Positions 11,334-22,111 are shown, counted from the first letter of the stretch. The stretch is DNA of 64,000 nucleotides from Streptomyces sp. MUM 2J (GCF_022414535.1 NZ_JADWYM010000004.1:124001-188000); one strand, 5' to 3'. A program made the numbers and translations. The notes: generated by a model not told the origin, from the sequence alone.

Positions 11334-12659
11334 TCAGCCCTGGTAGGCCTTGGCCGCCGCGGCCTCCAGCTGCGCCGCGGTCGCCTTCGGGTCGGACGGG
11401 TCACGCAGGAAGTCCTGGAGGAGCTTCCACTCGCCTGCGCCCTTGGTGCCGCCGAAGGCCGCCGGGGCCTGGTCGGACATGTCGAAGCGGACCGTGTCCG
11501 CGGCGTCGACGAGGGACTTGGCGGTGGCGCGGGTGATGTCATCGCCGTACTTGGCGAGGTCCAGCTTGCGGTTCGGGGACAGGAACCCGCCCGCACCGGC
11601 CCACACCGCCGCGGCCTCGGGCGTGGCCAGGTACTCCACGAGCTTCATGCCGGCGCCGGCGTTCTTGCCGTCCTTGAGCACGACGGCCGCGTCGCCGCCG
11701 CTGACGACGGGTGCCGTGCCGCCGCCGACCGCGGGGAAGGGGAAGAAGTCGGCGTCCTTGCCGATCGTCCGGCCGAACTGGTCCTTGGCGACACCGGCGA
11801 CGAAGTCGCCCTCGTAGACCATGCCGGCCTCCGGCTTGGGCCCGAACACCTTCTCCACGGAGCCGGGGAAGTCGGTGTTGAGGGCCTCGTTCTGCCCGCC
11901 CGCGATCAGCTGCTTGTCCTTGAACAGCTTGCCGAGGGTGTCCAGGGCCGCGACCACGCTGGCGTCGGTCCACTTGAGCCGGTGGGCGGCGAGGGCGTCG
12001 TACTTCTCGGGTCCGGCCTGGGAGAGGTAGATGTTCTCGAACCAGTCGGTGAGCGTCCAGCCGTCCTGTCCGGCGACGGAGAACGCGGCGAGTCCGGAGT
12101 CGGAGAGGGTGTGGCCCGCCTTGAGCATGTCGTCGTAGGTCTTCGGCGTGTCGACACCGGCCTGCGCGAGCGCGTCGGGGCTGTACCAGACGGTCGACTT
12201 GTGGGCGGCCTTGAAGTAGAGGCCGTACAGGGTGCCGTCGACGCTGCCGTACTTCTTCCACACGGGTGCGAAGTCGGCGTCGACGGTCGATTGCGCGGTT
12301 GCGGACAGCGGGGTGAGCCAGCCCTTCTGCGCGAACTGCTGGAGCACGCCGACCTGCGGGACCATGACGACGTCGGGCGCGTTGCCGCCCTCGATCTTGC
12401 TGCCGACGACGGTGGAGACGTTGTCGCCGGTCGAGACGAACTGTGCCTTGGCGCCGGTCTTCGCGCTGAAGGCGTCGAGGACCTTCTGGAAGTTCTTCTG
12501 CTCGCTGCCGGACCAGACGCCGGCCACGGTGACGGTCTGTCCGGCGAGCGGCTTGTCGCCGCCGCCCGCCGAGACGGGCCCGCCGCCGCAGGCGGTGGCG
12601 CCGAGGGCGAGGGTGAGGGCGGTGCAGCCGGTGAGCAGGGTGGTACGTCGTCGCATCAT
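11334..12659 (-). CDS. Sugar-binding lipoprotein of ABC transporter
   Basis: This family 1 extracellular solute-binding protein (441 aa) captures the sugar for the two permeases that follow it. The N-terminus is a lipoprotein signal: an RRR cluster, a hydrophobic core and the lipobox LGATAC with Cys24. Mature-protein features include GVWSGSEQKNFQKVLDAF and TGDNVSTVVGSKIEGGNAPDVV, as in maltose/alpha-glucoside binding proteins. Two consecutive ATG codons (12659, 12656) are possible starts. It lies 57 bases after the alpha-glucosidase gene, and the co-directional order supports one operon. Confidence 0.93.
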   Translation of the reverse strand: MMRRRTTLLTGCTALTLALGATACGGGPVSAGGGDKPLAGQTVTVAGVWSGSEQKNFQKVLDAFSAKTGAKAQFVSTGDNVSTVVGSKIEGGNAPDVVMVPQVGVLQQFAQKGWLTPLSATAQSTVDADFAPVWKKYGSVDGTLYGLYFKAAHKSTVWYSPDALAQAGVDTPKTYDDMLKAGHTLSDSGLAAFSVAGQDGWTLTDWFENIYLSQAGPEKYDALAAHRLKWTDASVVAALDTLGKLFKDKQLIAGGQNEALNTDFPGSVEKVFGPKPEAGMVYEGDFVAGVAKDQFGRTIGKDADFFPFPAVGGGTAPVVSGGDAAVVLKDGKNAGAGMKLVEYLATPEAAAVWAGAGGFLSPNRKLDLAKYGDDITRATAKSLVDAADTVRFDMSDQAPAAFGGTKGAGEWKLLQDFLRDPSDPKATAAQLEAAAAKAYQG

Positions 12660-12716
12660 CGTTGATGTCCCTTCGGGTCAGGGTGAGTTGACGAGCCAAC
12701 AGGGGGGTGGGGGCGA

Positions 12717-14339
<1,623 letters not shown>

Positions 14340-14367
14340 AATGCCTTGCCCTGTCTCTGCGGCGGAG

Positions 14368-14389
14368 CTTGTTATGCATGCATGTTAAG
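14368..14389. promoter_or_regulatory. Candidate operator upstream of alpha-glucosidase operon
   Basis: An ATGCATGCAT core (14374-14383) is flanked symmetrically at 3 bases by CTT and AAG, forming an imperfect palindrome that ends 29 bases before the alpha-glucosidase start. This AT-rich patch stands out in the GC-rich background. Its right side contains the string TACTTAACA (minus strand), which recurs in the palindrome at 14495-14511, so both may bind the same repressor. No LacI/GntR regulator gene is in this window. Confidence 0.45.
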
Positions 14390-14494
14390 TAGCGGTGTCG
14401 CGAGAGTGTCAATGAACTGTCCAGAAACTACCGGCCAGTTAGGCCGTCAAATAAGGACATAGCAGGACAGAAGAAGCAGAGATGAGATGTGCGC

Positions 14495-14511
14495 GTTACT
14501 TAACAAGTAAC
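14495..14511. promoter_or_regulatory. Perfect palindrome GTTACTT-AAC-AAGTAAC
   Basis: This is a perfect 7-bp inverted repeat with a 3-base centre, 156 bases before the alpha-glucosidase start and touching the stop codon of the upstream binding-protein gene. It resembles a dimeric repressor site and shares TACTTAACA with the site at 14368-14389. The bound regulator is unknown. Confidence 0.5.
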
Positions 14512-15779
14512 TAGCGCTGGGAGATGCCGGCCAGCTCCCGGGCCAGCCGACGGACCGCGCTCCCGGGCGTCTCCCGCCCGATCAGCGCGTCGTGCACGAC
14601 CGCCTGCACCACCAGACTGACCTGGTCGTAGTGCGGGCTCTTGGGGCGCGGGGCGGCCTTCAGCACGCTCTCCCGCAGGGTCGGCAGATAGGGGAACCGC
14701 CGGACCAGCTCGGGGTCCTCGTACAGAGCGGAGCGCACGGGCGGCAGCGCACCGCGGGTGAGGACCTGCCGCTGGACCGGCTCGCTGGTCAGATAGGCGA
14801 TCAGGCGGGCGGCGGACTCCGGATGCCGGGCATGTCTGCTGACGGCGAGGTTGGAGCCGCCGAGCACGCTGGTGCCCGGCCCGTCGGAGCCGGGCAGCGG
14901 GGCGACGCCGATCCTGCCGGCGACCGGGGAGCCCGGCGCCGAGGCGACGGCGTAGGCGTAGGGCCAGTTGCGCAGGAAGAGCAGCCGGCCCTCCTGGAAG
15001 GCCTGCTTGGACTCCTCCTCCTTGTAGGTCAGCGCCTCCCGCGGTATCCAGCCGTCGCGCACCCCGCGCACCAGGAACCCGATGCCCTCGCGGGCGGCAG
15101 AGGAGTCGACGGTCACCCGGGCGCCCTCGTCGCCGAGGATGGTGCCGCCCGCCGAGTAGACGGCCTCGGCCGCGTTGACGGTCAGCCCCTCGTACGGCAG
15201 GAACTGCCCCGCGTAGCCGCCGAGGCCGTACTTCGGTGCGATGGTCCGCGCGTCGCGCTCCAGCTCGGCCCAGGTGCGCGGCGGCGGCACGCCCTCCGCG
15301 GCGAGGACGTCCTTGCGGTAGAGCAGCAGGCCCGCGTTGGTGACGTACGGGACCGCGTAGAGGCGTCCGTCGTAGGTGGCCGTACCGACGACCGGCGGCA
15401 GGAACGCCCCCAACGGGAAGCGGTCGCGCGGCAGCGGACGGATCCAGCCGGCCGCGGCGAACTCCGAGGTCCAGTCGACGTCGATGTTGAGCACGTCGAA
15501 GCGGCCCCGGCCGCGCCGCAGGTCGGTGACCATCTGCGCACGGGTCTCGTCGGCGGAGTCCGGGAGCTCGACGAGGGTGACCTTCTCGGCCGGGTGGGTG
15601 CGGTTCCAGCCGTCCAGCAGCGGGCCGAGGTAGCCGGTGAGATCGCCGGCGGTGGCGAGGGTCAGCGGTCCACGACCGCCGCCCGGGTCCTCGCCGGCAC
15701 GGGCGCCGGAGGCGACATAACCGGTCAGAACGACGACGAGAACGAGGAGGCCCCTACCGGCGGCGTGTATCCACCGCAT
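14511..15779 (-). CDS. Extracellular solute-binding protein (second, non-lipoprotein)
   Basis: This is a 422-aa family 1 solute-binding protein with a type I Sec signal peptide (a hydrophobic stretch LLVLVVVLTGYVASGARA at about 9-26) and no lipobox cysteine. The ATG at 15779 has a strong AAGGAGG ribosome binding site; longer upstream frames are not needed. The core TLATAGDLTGYLGPLLDGWNRTHP and WPYAYAVASAPGSP fit sugar-binding proteins. No permease genes follow it directly; the next gene downstream is the alpha-glucosidase, 171 bases away. It may feed the same permeases or be an orphan sensor/scavenger. Which sugar it binds is unknown. Confidence 0.88.
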   Translation of the reverse strand: MRWIHAAGRGLLVLVVVLTGYVASGARAGEDPGGGRGPLTLATAGDLTGYLGPLLDGWNRTHPAEKVTLVELPDSADETRAQMVTDLRRGRGRFDVLNIDVDWTSEFAAAGWIRPLPRDRFPLGAFLPPVVGTATYDGRLYAVPYVTNAGLLLYRKDVLAAEGVPPPRTWAELERDARTIAPKYGLGGYAGQFLPYEGLTVNAAEAVYSAGGTILGDEGARVTVDSSAAREGIGFLVRGVRDGWIPREALTYKEEESKQAFQEGRLLFLRNWPYAYAVASAPGSPVAGRIGVAPLPGSDGPGTSVLGGSNLAVSRHARHPESAARLIAYLTSEPVQRQVLTRGALPPVRSALYEDPELVRRFPYLPTLRESVLKAAPRPKSPHYDQVSLVVQAVVHDALIGRETPGSAVRRLARELAGISQR

Positions 15780-15901
15780 AGGTTCCTCCTTGCACACCGG
15801 CTCCGGGCCTCTTCGCCCGCAGTCAGAGGCCATGTATACCGGTTAGGTATGCGGGATACTAGGCCTTCGAGCACATTCGAGCAGACAGGAGGAGAGCACA
15901 C
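15780..15901. promoter_or_regulatory. Divergent promoter with candidate PadR operator
   Basis: The region separates the binding-protein gene (left) from the padR operon (right). An inverted repeat GTATACC (15834-15840) / GGTATGC (15846-15852) with one mismatch and a 5-base spacer is followed by GATACT (15855-15860), a plausible -10 for padR. PadR-family repressors commonly bind such AT-containing dyads in their own promoters, so autoregulation is likely (inference). An AGGAGG ribosome binding site precedes the GTG at 15902. Confidence 0.5.
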
Positions 15902-16417
15902 GTGCGCCTGCCCCTCCTGGCGCTCCTGGCCCGTGGTCCGGCCCACGGCTACGAGCTCAAGCAGGACCTTGAGCAACTGCTGGGCTCGGCGTACCCTCAG
16001 CCGAACGTCGGCCAGATCTACGTCACCCTCGGACGCCTGGAGAAGTCGGGACTGATCGAGGGCGAGGACGTGGAACAGTCCAGCCGACCCAACAAAAAGG
16101 TCTACCACCTCACCGACGCCGGGCGCGAGGCGCTGCACGCCTGGTTCGAGGAGACCGAGGACGAGCCTCGGGTGCGGGACGAGTTCTTCATGAAGCTGGC
16201 ACTCGCCCCGCAGAGCGGGCTCGCCGACCAGATCGCCTTGATCAACAGACAGCGGCGCCAGTACCTGAACACCATGCGCGGTCTGTCGAAGCTGGCCACG
16301 GCCGAGAACCGGGACAACCGCATCGCCCACCTGCTGATCGAGGGTGCGATGCTGCATCTGCAGGCCGACCTCGACTGGCTGGAGCGGTGCCAGGAAGAGC
16401 TGGAGGAGCTGGAATGA
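15902..16417 (+). CDS. PadR-family transcriptional regulator
   Basis: This 171-aa regulator begins MRLPLLALLARGPAHGYELKQDL, the typical PadR winged helix, followed by GQIYVTLGRLEKSGLI and a wing KVYHLTDAGREAL. The C-terminal half is the helical Vir_act_alpha_C-type dimer domain. It is translationally coupled to the ABC ATPase (ATGA overlap at 16414-16417). In this common three-gene arrangement PadR represses an ATPase/FtsX exporter and is released by a small molecule, but the inducer is unknown. Confidence 0.93.
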   Translation: MRLPLLALLARGPAHGYELKQDLEQLLGSAYPQPNVGQIYVTLGRLEKSGLIEGEDVEQSSRPNKKVYHLTDAGREALHAWFEETEDEPRVRDEFFMKLALAPQSGLADQIALINRQRRQYLNTMRGLSKLATAENRDNRIAHLLIEGAMLHLQADLDWLERCQEELEELE

Positions 16418-17181
16418 GCGACGCTTCCGCTCCCGCGCCCGAGAACACCCCCGTTCTGCGCGCCGAGGGCCTGGTCAAGACGCACTACGGCGAAGGCGCC
16501 CCGGCGCACGCCGTGCGCGGGGTCGACCTGTGCGTGCGGCAGGGCGAGTTCGTCGCCGTCACCGGCCCGTCCGGGGCGGGGAAGTCCACGCTGCTGCACC
16601 TGCTGGGCGGGCTGCAGCGGCCGGACAGCGGCAGCCTCTGGCTGGACGGGGTCCGCACCGACGGCTGGCGGGAGGCCCGCTGGGCCGTCGAGCGCCGCCG
16701 GCGGATCGGGATCGTCTTCCAGTTCTTCAACCTCGTGTCGAACCTGTCGGTCGCCGACAACGTGGAGCTGCCCGCCCTGCTCGCCGGTCTGCCGCCGAAG
16801 CAGGCGCGCGCCGAGCGGGAGGCGCTGCTGGCCGAGCTGGGGCTGGCGGGCAAGGAGCGGAGCCTGCCGGGCGAGCTCTCCGGCGGCGAGCAGCAGCGGG
16901 TGGCCCTGGCCCGCGCGCTGGTCAACCACCCTCCGCTGCTGCTCGCCGACGAACCCGCCGGGAGCCTGGACAGCAAGGGCACCCGCGAGGTGATGCGGCT
17001 GCTGTCCCGGTTCCACCAGCGCGGCCAGACGATCGTCCTGGTCACCCATGACGCCCGGCTGGCGAGCGCCGCGGACCGGGTGATCAGCTTCTTCGACGGC
17101 CGGATGGCCGACGACGCGGAGCTGACGGCCGCGCCGCCCCGCAGGAAAGGGATCTCCGGGGTGCTGGAGCTCAAGGACTGA
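16414..17181 (+). CDS. ABC transporter ATP-binding protein (MacB/LolD type)
   Basis: This is the ATPase subunit (255 aa) partnering the FtsX-type permease that follows. Walker A is GPSGAGKST (residues 51-59), the signature is LSGGEQQRVALARAL, and Walker B is LLLADEPAGSLDSK, followed by an H-loop VTHDARLA. The ATG overlaps the padR stop. Members of this subfamily use ATP hydrolysis to move substrates (peptides, drugs, lipids) out of or within the envelope rather than to import them. Confidence 0.95.
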   Translation: MSDASAPAPENTPVLRAEGLVKTHYGEGAPAHAVRGVDLCVRQGEFVAVTGPSGAGKSTLLHLLGGLQRPDSGSLWLDGVRTDGWREARWAVERRRRIGIVFQFFNLVSNLSVADNVELPALLAGLPPKQARAEREALLAELGLAGKERSLPGELSGGEQQRVALARALVNHPPLLLADEPAGSLDSKGTREVMRLLSRFHQRGQTIVLVTHDARLASAADRVISFFDGRMADDAELTAAPPRRKGISGVLELKD

Positions 17182-17325
17182 CATGCGAGCGACCGACGTG
17201 CGGGCGACCGGCCCGCGAAGGCTCCCCACCGACCCGCCCGGCGTGTACGGGCGCCGCACCGGCGCGGCGGGCCCGCGGGCGGGCGGCGTGCGCCCCTGCG
17301 ACGCCCCCCGGAAGGTCTGAGCGGC

Positions 17326-19608
17326 ATGCGAGCCACGTTGCGCTGGGCGCACTCGGATCTGCGCACGCACCGTGGCGAGGCGCTGTTCCTCGTCCTCGCC
17401 ACCGCCGGGATCGTCGCGTCCCTGCTGCTGGCCACGGCCCTGTTCGGGTACGCCACCAACCCCTGGCAGCGCGTCTTCACGCAGGCGCGCGGCGCGCACG
17501 TGTGGATCCACACCGGCGCCTCGGCGCGGGTCGACCGGCTGACGGAGCTGACCGGCGTCGAGTCCGTGGCCGGCCCCTACGCCACCGAGTCCGCCACCCT
17601 CGCCTCCCGCGGTGCCCGCGCCTTCGTCGAGTTGCGGTCGACGCCGGAGGAGCCGCCCGTCGGCCGCCCGCTCCTGACCGCCGGACGCTGGCTGGACCCC
17701 GGCGCTCCGGACGGTGTCGTCCTGGAGACGCGGCTCGCCGGCGCCCTGCTGGCCGGCCCCGGCGACACCCTCACCCTGCAGGGCACCGGACGCACGGTGA
17801 CCGTCCTCGGTGTGGCCGACAGCGCCGAGCCGCGGTACCGCCCCGGCGAGCAGCCCGGCCTGGTCTGGGCCCGGCCGTCGGTCGTGCGCGACCCCGGCGG
17901 GCAGGTCATCGGACTGCGGCTGACCGACCCCGGCGACACCGACTACGCCGTCCAGCGCGCGGTCACCGTGCTCGGCGCCGGTGCCATCGGCAAGGTCTCC
18001 ACCTGGCAGCAGGCGCGGGCCGAGGCACAGGGCGACAACCGGCTGCTGGGCCAGGTGCTGGGACTGTTCGGGCTCGGCGCGCTGGTCGCGGCCGGCTTCG
18101 CCGTGCACGGGGCGATCACCACCCGTATCCGCGGCCATCTGCGGGACATCTCGGTACTGAAGGCGATCGGCTTCACCCCGGGGCAGGTCGTGCGCGTCTT
18201 CCTGCTCCAGCACACCGCCTACGCGCTGCTCGGCGCCGTGGCCGCCGCCACGCTCACGCAGGCACTGGGCAGCCGGATACCGGGCCGGCTCGGGGACGCG
18301 GTCGGGGTGTGGCAGGGGCTGCCCGGGCAGACGCTCGCCCTGTTCGCGATACCGGTGGGGGCGGTGCTGTTCATCGGCGCGACCACCGGCCTGGCGGCCT
18401 GGCGGGCGGGGCGCGTGCCGCCGGTTCCGGTGCAGCGGCCCCTCGCCGCGCCGGGAGGACGGCTGTCGGCGGTCGGGCGCCGCGCGCTGGGTCTGCGGCT
18501 GCCGCCCGCGCTGGTGCTGGGCTGGCACAAGGCCTTCCCGCGCGGCCCGCGGTCGGTGGCGACGGTGGCGCGGCTGGCGCTGCCGCTGCTGCTGATCGTG
18601 ATGGCGATGAACGCGTGGACCACCATCGACCGCTTCCACGGCAGCCCCGAACGGATCGGGCTGCCGGCCGCGCTCACCGTCCACGCGGACGCCGGCCTCA
18701 CCGACCGGGACACACGCGCCCTGCTGGAACGCGACCCCCAGGTCGCCGCGGCCTACCCGGGCGTCGAGGTGGCCGCGCTGGTCCCGGGCCAGACGGCGAC
18801 GATCGCCCTGCGCGGTCTCGGCACCCGGCAGGATCCCTACCCGTACACACTCGCCGAGGGCCGGCGCGCACACGGCAGGGACGAGGCGGTGGCCGGGCAG
18901 GGCCTGCTCGACCTGCTGGACGTGCGAGTCGGGGACTGGGTGCGTATGACGGTGGGCGATCAGCCGCAGATCCTGCACATCGTGGGCCGCAGCATCGAAC
19001 CGGAGAACGCCGGCCGAGTCATCTCCACCTCGCTGGACACCCTCCGCGAGAACGACCCCCGCCTGACCGCGGGCCTCTACCAGATCCGTCTGCGGCCGGG
19101 TGCCGACCCGCAGGAGGTGGCGGGCCGACTGGCCGCCGCCGGGCACGGGCATCTGGACGTGCACGCCGTGACCAACCCGGCCGACGGGCTCTCCCCGCTG
19201 CGCGGTGTCGTCGTCGGCCTGATCGCCGTGCTGGCGCTGATCGGGCTGATCGAACTGCTGACCGTGATCGGGGGCGCCGTGCGCGAGGGCGAGCGGGACG
19301 TCCTGGCGCTGAAGGCGATCGGTCTGTCGCCGCGCCAGATCACCGCGATCACGGTCACGGCCACCGCCGGCACCGCTCTGGCGGCGGTCCTCACCGCCAC
19401 GGTCCTCGGCATGCCCGCCGCGCACTGGCTGATCGACGCGCAGGGACGGTCGAGCGGAATCGGCGCCGGAATCGCCGCGGGGCCGTCGCCACTGCTGCTG
19501 ATGGTGTTCGGGGCCGCGGCGGTCCTGGGTGCCGCCGCGCTCGCCGCCCTGCCGGCGGCCCGTGCGGCACGGCGGCGGCTGGCGGACACGCTCAGCGCGG
19601 TGGCCTGA
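17326..19608 (+). CDS. FtsX-type ABC transporter permease
   Basis: This is the membrane subunit (760 aa) of the PadR-controlled ABC system. There is an N-terminal helix near residues 23-45, a large extracytoplasmic region, a first FtsX membrane domain near 235-365 (containing GHLRDISVLKAIGFTPGQVVRVF), and a second near 640-755 (containing GERDVLALKAIGLSPRQI). The duplicated structure is normal for the actinobacterial family. It starts 144 bases after the ATPase gene; the spacer contains only a doubtful 45-codon frame (17183-17320). It is convergent with pgi. Confidence 0.93.
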   Translation: MRATLRWAHSDLRTHRGEALFLVLATAGIVASLLLATALFGYATNPWQRVFTQARGAHVWIHTGASARVDRLTELTGVESVAGPYATESATLASRGARAFVELRSTPEEPPVGRPLLTAGRWLDPGAPDGVVLETRLAGALLAGPGDTLTLQGTGRTVTVLGVADSAEPRYRPGEQPGLVWARPSVVRDPGGQVIGLRLTDPGDTDYAVQRAVTVLGAGAIGKVSTWQQARAEAQGDNRLLGQVLGLFGLGALVAAGFAVHGAITTRIRGHLRDISVLKAIGFTPGQVVRVFLLQHTAYALLGAVAAATLTQALGSRIPGRLGDAVGVWQGLPGQTLALFAIPVGAVLFIGATTGLAAWRAGRVPPVPVQRPLAAPGGRLSAVGRRALGLRLPPALVLGWHKAFPRGPRSVATVARLALPLLLIVMAMNAWTTIDRFHGSPERIGLPAALTVHADAGLTDRDTRALLERDPQVAAAYPGVEVAALVPGQTATIALRGLGTRQDPYPYTLAEGRRAHGRDEAVAGQGLLDLLDVRVGDWVRMTVGDQPQILHIVGRSIEPENAGRVISTSLDTLRENDPRLTAGLYQIRLRPGADPQEVAGRLAAAGHGHLDVHAVTNPADGLSPLRGVVVGLIAVLALIGLIELLTVIGGAVREGERDVLALKAIGLSPRQITAITVTATAGTALAAVLTATVLGMPAAHWLIDAQGRSSGIGAGIAAGPSPLLLMVFGAAAVLGAAALAALPAARAARRRLADTLSAVA

Positions 19609-19701
19609 CATCGTACGCCCGGGCGACCGCTTCCCCCGATCGCCGGAAGGCCCGCGGAAAGCAGACGGCAGCGCGTCGTCCGCCTCCCGCGGTGTCCGCC
19701 G

Positions 19702-21357
19702 TCACCGACGGCCGCGCAGCTCCCGGTACCTGGCGACCAGCGCCCGGCTGGAGGCGTCCAGACCAGGCACCTCGGCCCCCTCGGTGAGGGCGGGCTCGAC
19801 GCGCTTGGCGAGGACCTTGCCGAGCTCGACACCCCACTGGTCGAACGAGTCGATGTTCCACACCGCGCCCTGGACGAAGACCTTGTGCTCGTACAGTGCG
19901 ATGAGCTGACCGAGCACGGAGGGGGTGAGTTCACGGGCGAGGACGGTCGTCGTGGGGTGGTCGCCCTTGAACGTCCGGTGCGCCACCAGCTCCTCCGCAA
20001 CGCCCTCCGCGCGCACCTCCTGCGGTGTCTTGCCGAAGGCGAGGGCCTGGGTCTGGGCGAAGAAGTTGGCCATCAGCAGGTCGTGCTGCGCCTTCAGTTC
20101 GTCTCCGAGTTCACCGACGGGCTCGGCGAAGCCGATGAAGTCCGCCGGGATCAGCTTGGTGCCCTGGTGGATCAACTGGTAGTAGGCGTGCTGCCCGTTG
20201 GTGCCGGGCGTGCCCCACACCACCGGGCCGGTCTGCCAGTCGACCTCGCGGCCGTCCCTGCCGACGTACTTGCCGTTGGACTCCATGTCGAGCTGCTGGA
20301 GGTACGCGGTGAACTTGGACAGGTAGTGGCTGTAGGGCAGCACCGCGTGCGACTGGGCACCGAGGAAGTTGCCGTACCAGATACCCAGCAGGCCGAGCAG
20401 CAGGGGCACGTTCGACTCGGCGGGCGCGGTGCGGAAGTGCTCGTCGACGAGCCGGAAGCCGTCCAGCATCTCCCGGAAGCGGTCCGGACCGATCGCGATC
20501 ATGAGGGACAGGCCGATCGCCGAGTCGTAGGAGTACCGCCCGCCGACCCAGTCCCAGAACTCGAACATGTTGGCCGTGTCGATGCCGAAGTCGGCGACCT
20601 CGGCGGCGTTGGTCGACAGGGCCACGAAGTGCCGGGCGACGGCCTCCTGACCGGACTTCAGTTCGGTCAGGAGCCAGTTGCGGGCCGAGGTGGCGTTGGT
20701 GATCGTCTCGATCGTGGTGAAGGTCTTCGAGGCGATGACGAACAGGGTCTCCGCCGCGTCCAGGTCGCGGGTTGCCTCGTGCAGGTCGGCACCGTCGACG
20801 TTGGAGACGAAGCGGACCGTCAGGTCGCGGTCGGTGTAGCTGCGCAGCACCTCGTGAGCCATGGCGGGACCGAGGTCGGAGCCGCCGATGCCGATGTTGA
20901 CGACGTTCCTGATGCGCTTGCCGGTGTGGCCGGTCCAGGCGCCGGAGCGGACCCGCTCGGCGAAGTCGGCCATCTTGTCGAGGACGGCGTGCACCTCGGG
21001 GACGACGTTCTCGCCGTCGACCTCGACCACCGCCCCGCGCGGTGCGCGCAGCGCGGTGTGCAGCACGGCGCGGTTCTCGGTGATGTTGATCTTCCCGCCG
21101 CGGAACATCGCGTCCCGCAGGCCGAAGACATCGGTGGCGGCCGCCAGTTCGCGCAGCAGCCGCAGCGTCTCGTCGGTGACGAGGTGCTTGGAGTAGTCGA
21201 TGTACAGGTCACCGACCTGGAGTGCGTAGCCCGTGCCGCGGCCGGGATCGGCGGCGAACAGGTCGCGCAGTCGCACCTCGCCGAGTTCTTCGCGGTGCCT
21301 GGCCAGCGCGGTCCACTCGGGCAACTGGTTGAGCCTGGTACGGCCGTCTGCGTTCAT
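19702..21357 (-). CDS. pgi: Glucose-6-phosphate isomerase
   Basis: Pgi interconverts glucose-6-phosphate and fructose-6-phosphate and joins glycolysis to the pentose phosphate operon nearby. The protein is 551 aa, the normal length. Diagnostic blocks are [14 protein letters not shown], the [16 protein letters not shown] signature, and the C-terminal [14 protein letters not shown] with the active-site lysine. The ATG at 21357 starts the conserved N-terminus [16 protein letters not shown] 288-base gap without a gene separates it from the RbpA-like gene upstream. Confidence 0.96.
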   Translation of the reverse strand: MNADGRTRLNQLPEWTALARHREELGEVRLRDLFAADPGRGTGYALQVGDLYIDYSKHLVTDETLRLLRELAAATDVFGLRDAMFRGGKINITENRAVLHTALRAPRGAVVEVDGENVVPEVHAVLDKMADFAERVRSGAWTGHTGKRIRNVVNIGIGGSDLGPAMAHEVLRSYTDRDLTVRFVSNVDGADLHEATRDLDAAETLFVIASKTFTTIETITNATSARNWLLTELKSGQEAVARHFVALSTNAAEVADFGIDTANMFEFWDWVGGRYSYDSAIGLSLMIAIGPDRFREMLDGFRLVDEHFRTAPAESNVPLLLGLLGIWYGNFLGAQSHAVLPYSHYLSKFTAYLQQLDMESNGKYVGRDGREVDWQTGPVVWGTPGTNGQHAYYQLIHQGTKLIPADFIGFAEPVGELGDELKAQHDLLMANFFAQTQALAFGKTPQEVRAEGVAEELVAHRTFKGDHPTTTVLARELTPSVLGQLIALYEHKVFVQGAVWNIDSFDQWGVELGKVLAKRVEPALTEGAEVPGLDASSRALVARYRELRGRR

Positions 21358-21645
21358 GGGCGACTTCAGCCTTCTCTTCCGCCTGCTCTGGCGCGTCCCA
21401 ACCTAGTTGATCGGCGGGTGCGCGTTCGGCGAATGCGGGTGTCGGCGAGGCGGGCCGCGAGACGGCTCGCCGGACACGGCCGGTACCCGGCCGGCCGCAT
21501 CTCCCGGACAGCTGTGACCGTTGTGCCTGCTGTGGCCGGTGTGACCACCCTGGTGACCGCCCTTCCGCCGTTCACCCACGAGGGGCACGAGAGGGCCCCC
21601 GGCCGCCGTGGGACCGGCAGGCCGTGACGTGGCGGGCGCCGATCC

Positions 21646-21981
21646 TCAGATCTCGCCGCGCAGCTTGGCGAGTGCCTCGGCGAGGATCGCCTCACCGTCG
21701 GCGTCGCTGCGCCGCTCGCGCACGTACGCCAGGTGCGTCTTGTACGGCTCGGTGCGCGGCGGGTCCGGCGGGTTGTCCCGGTCCTGTCCTGCGGGGAAGC
21801 CGCAGCGCGGGCAGTCCCAGGTATCGGGCACCTGCGCGTCGCTGGCGAAGCTCGGCTGCGTCTCGTGTCCGTTGGAGCACCAGAAGGAGACGCGCAGCCG
21901 CGGCGCGGACTCGCCGCGCTCGGCCTCGCCCATCGGCCCCGCCCCGACCCGGCTTCCCCGGATCGCGTTGCCACTTGCCAC
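21646..21981 (-). CDS. RbpA-family RNA polymerase-binding protein (paralogue)
   Basis: RbpA proteins bind the principal sigma factor and RNA polymerase in actinobacteria and strengthen promoter opening. This 111-aa protein has the family layout: an N-terminal GNAIRGSRVG segment, a zinc-type core with WCSNGHE and WDCPRCG, a basic/Pro linker PPRTEPYKTH, and a C-terminal helix LAYVRERRSDADGEAILAEALAKLR that would bind sigma. It differs clearly from the main streptomycete RbpA sequence as I remember it, so it is probably the second copy (RbpB-like). The GTG start at 21981 has an AGGGAG site. Confidence 0.8.
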   Translation of the reverse strand: MASGNAIRGSRVGAGPMGEAERGESAPRLRVSFWCSNGHETQPSFASDAQVPDTWDCPRCGFPAGQDRDNPPDPPRTEPYKTHLAYVRERRSDADGEAILAEALAKLRGEI

Positions 21982-22111
21982 GGTCGTAACTCCCTGCGTG
22001 ATGGTGCCGCGAAGCGAGTCGGCGTTCCGCTTCGCTGCGAGCGCCTCAGTCTACGTAAGGCCCAACGCGCGTCCAGTGATAGGAGTTACAAGCCCCCCCG
22101 CTGCCAGACGC

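Noticed and set aside
9864..12665. Long plus-strand frame opposite the sugar permease and binding-protein genes.
   Set aside because: Antisense shadow; translation is Gly/Arg/Val/Asp repeats without any family signal, while the minus-strand genes have clear motifs.
17183..17320. 45-codon frame between the ABC ATPase and FtsX permease genes.
   Set aside because: No ribosome binding site and an Arg/Pro/Gly-rich translation; kept only as a minor remark in the PadR finding.
16102..19611. Long minus-strand frame opposite the PadR/ABC genes (over 1100 codons).
   Set aside because: Antisense shadow with a Gln/Arg/Gly-rich sequence; the plus strand encodes complete PadR, ATPase and FtsX proteins.
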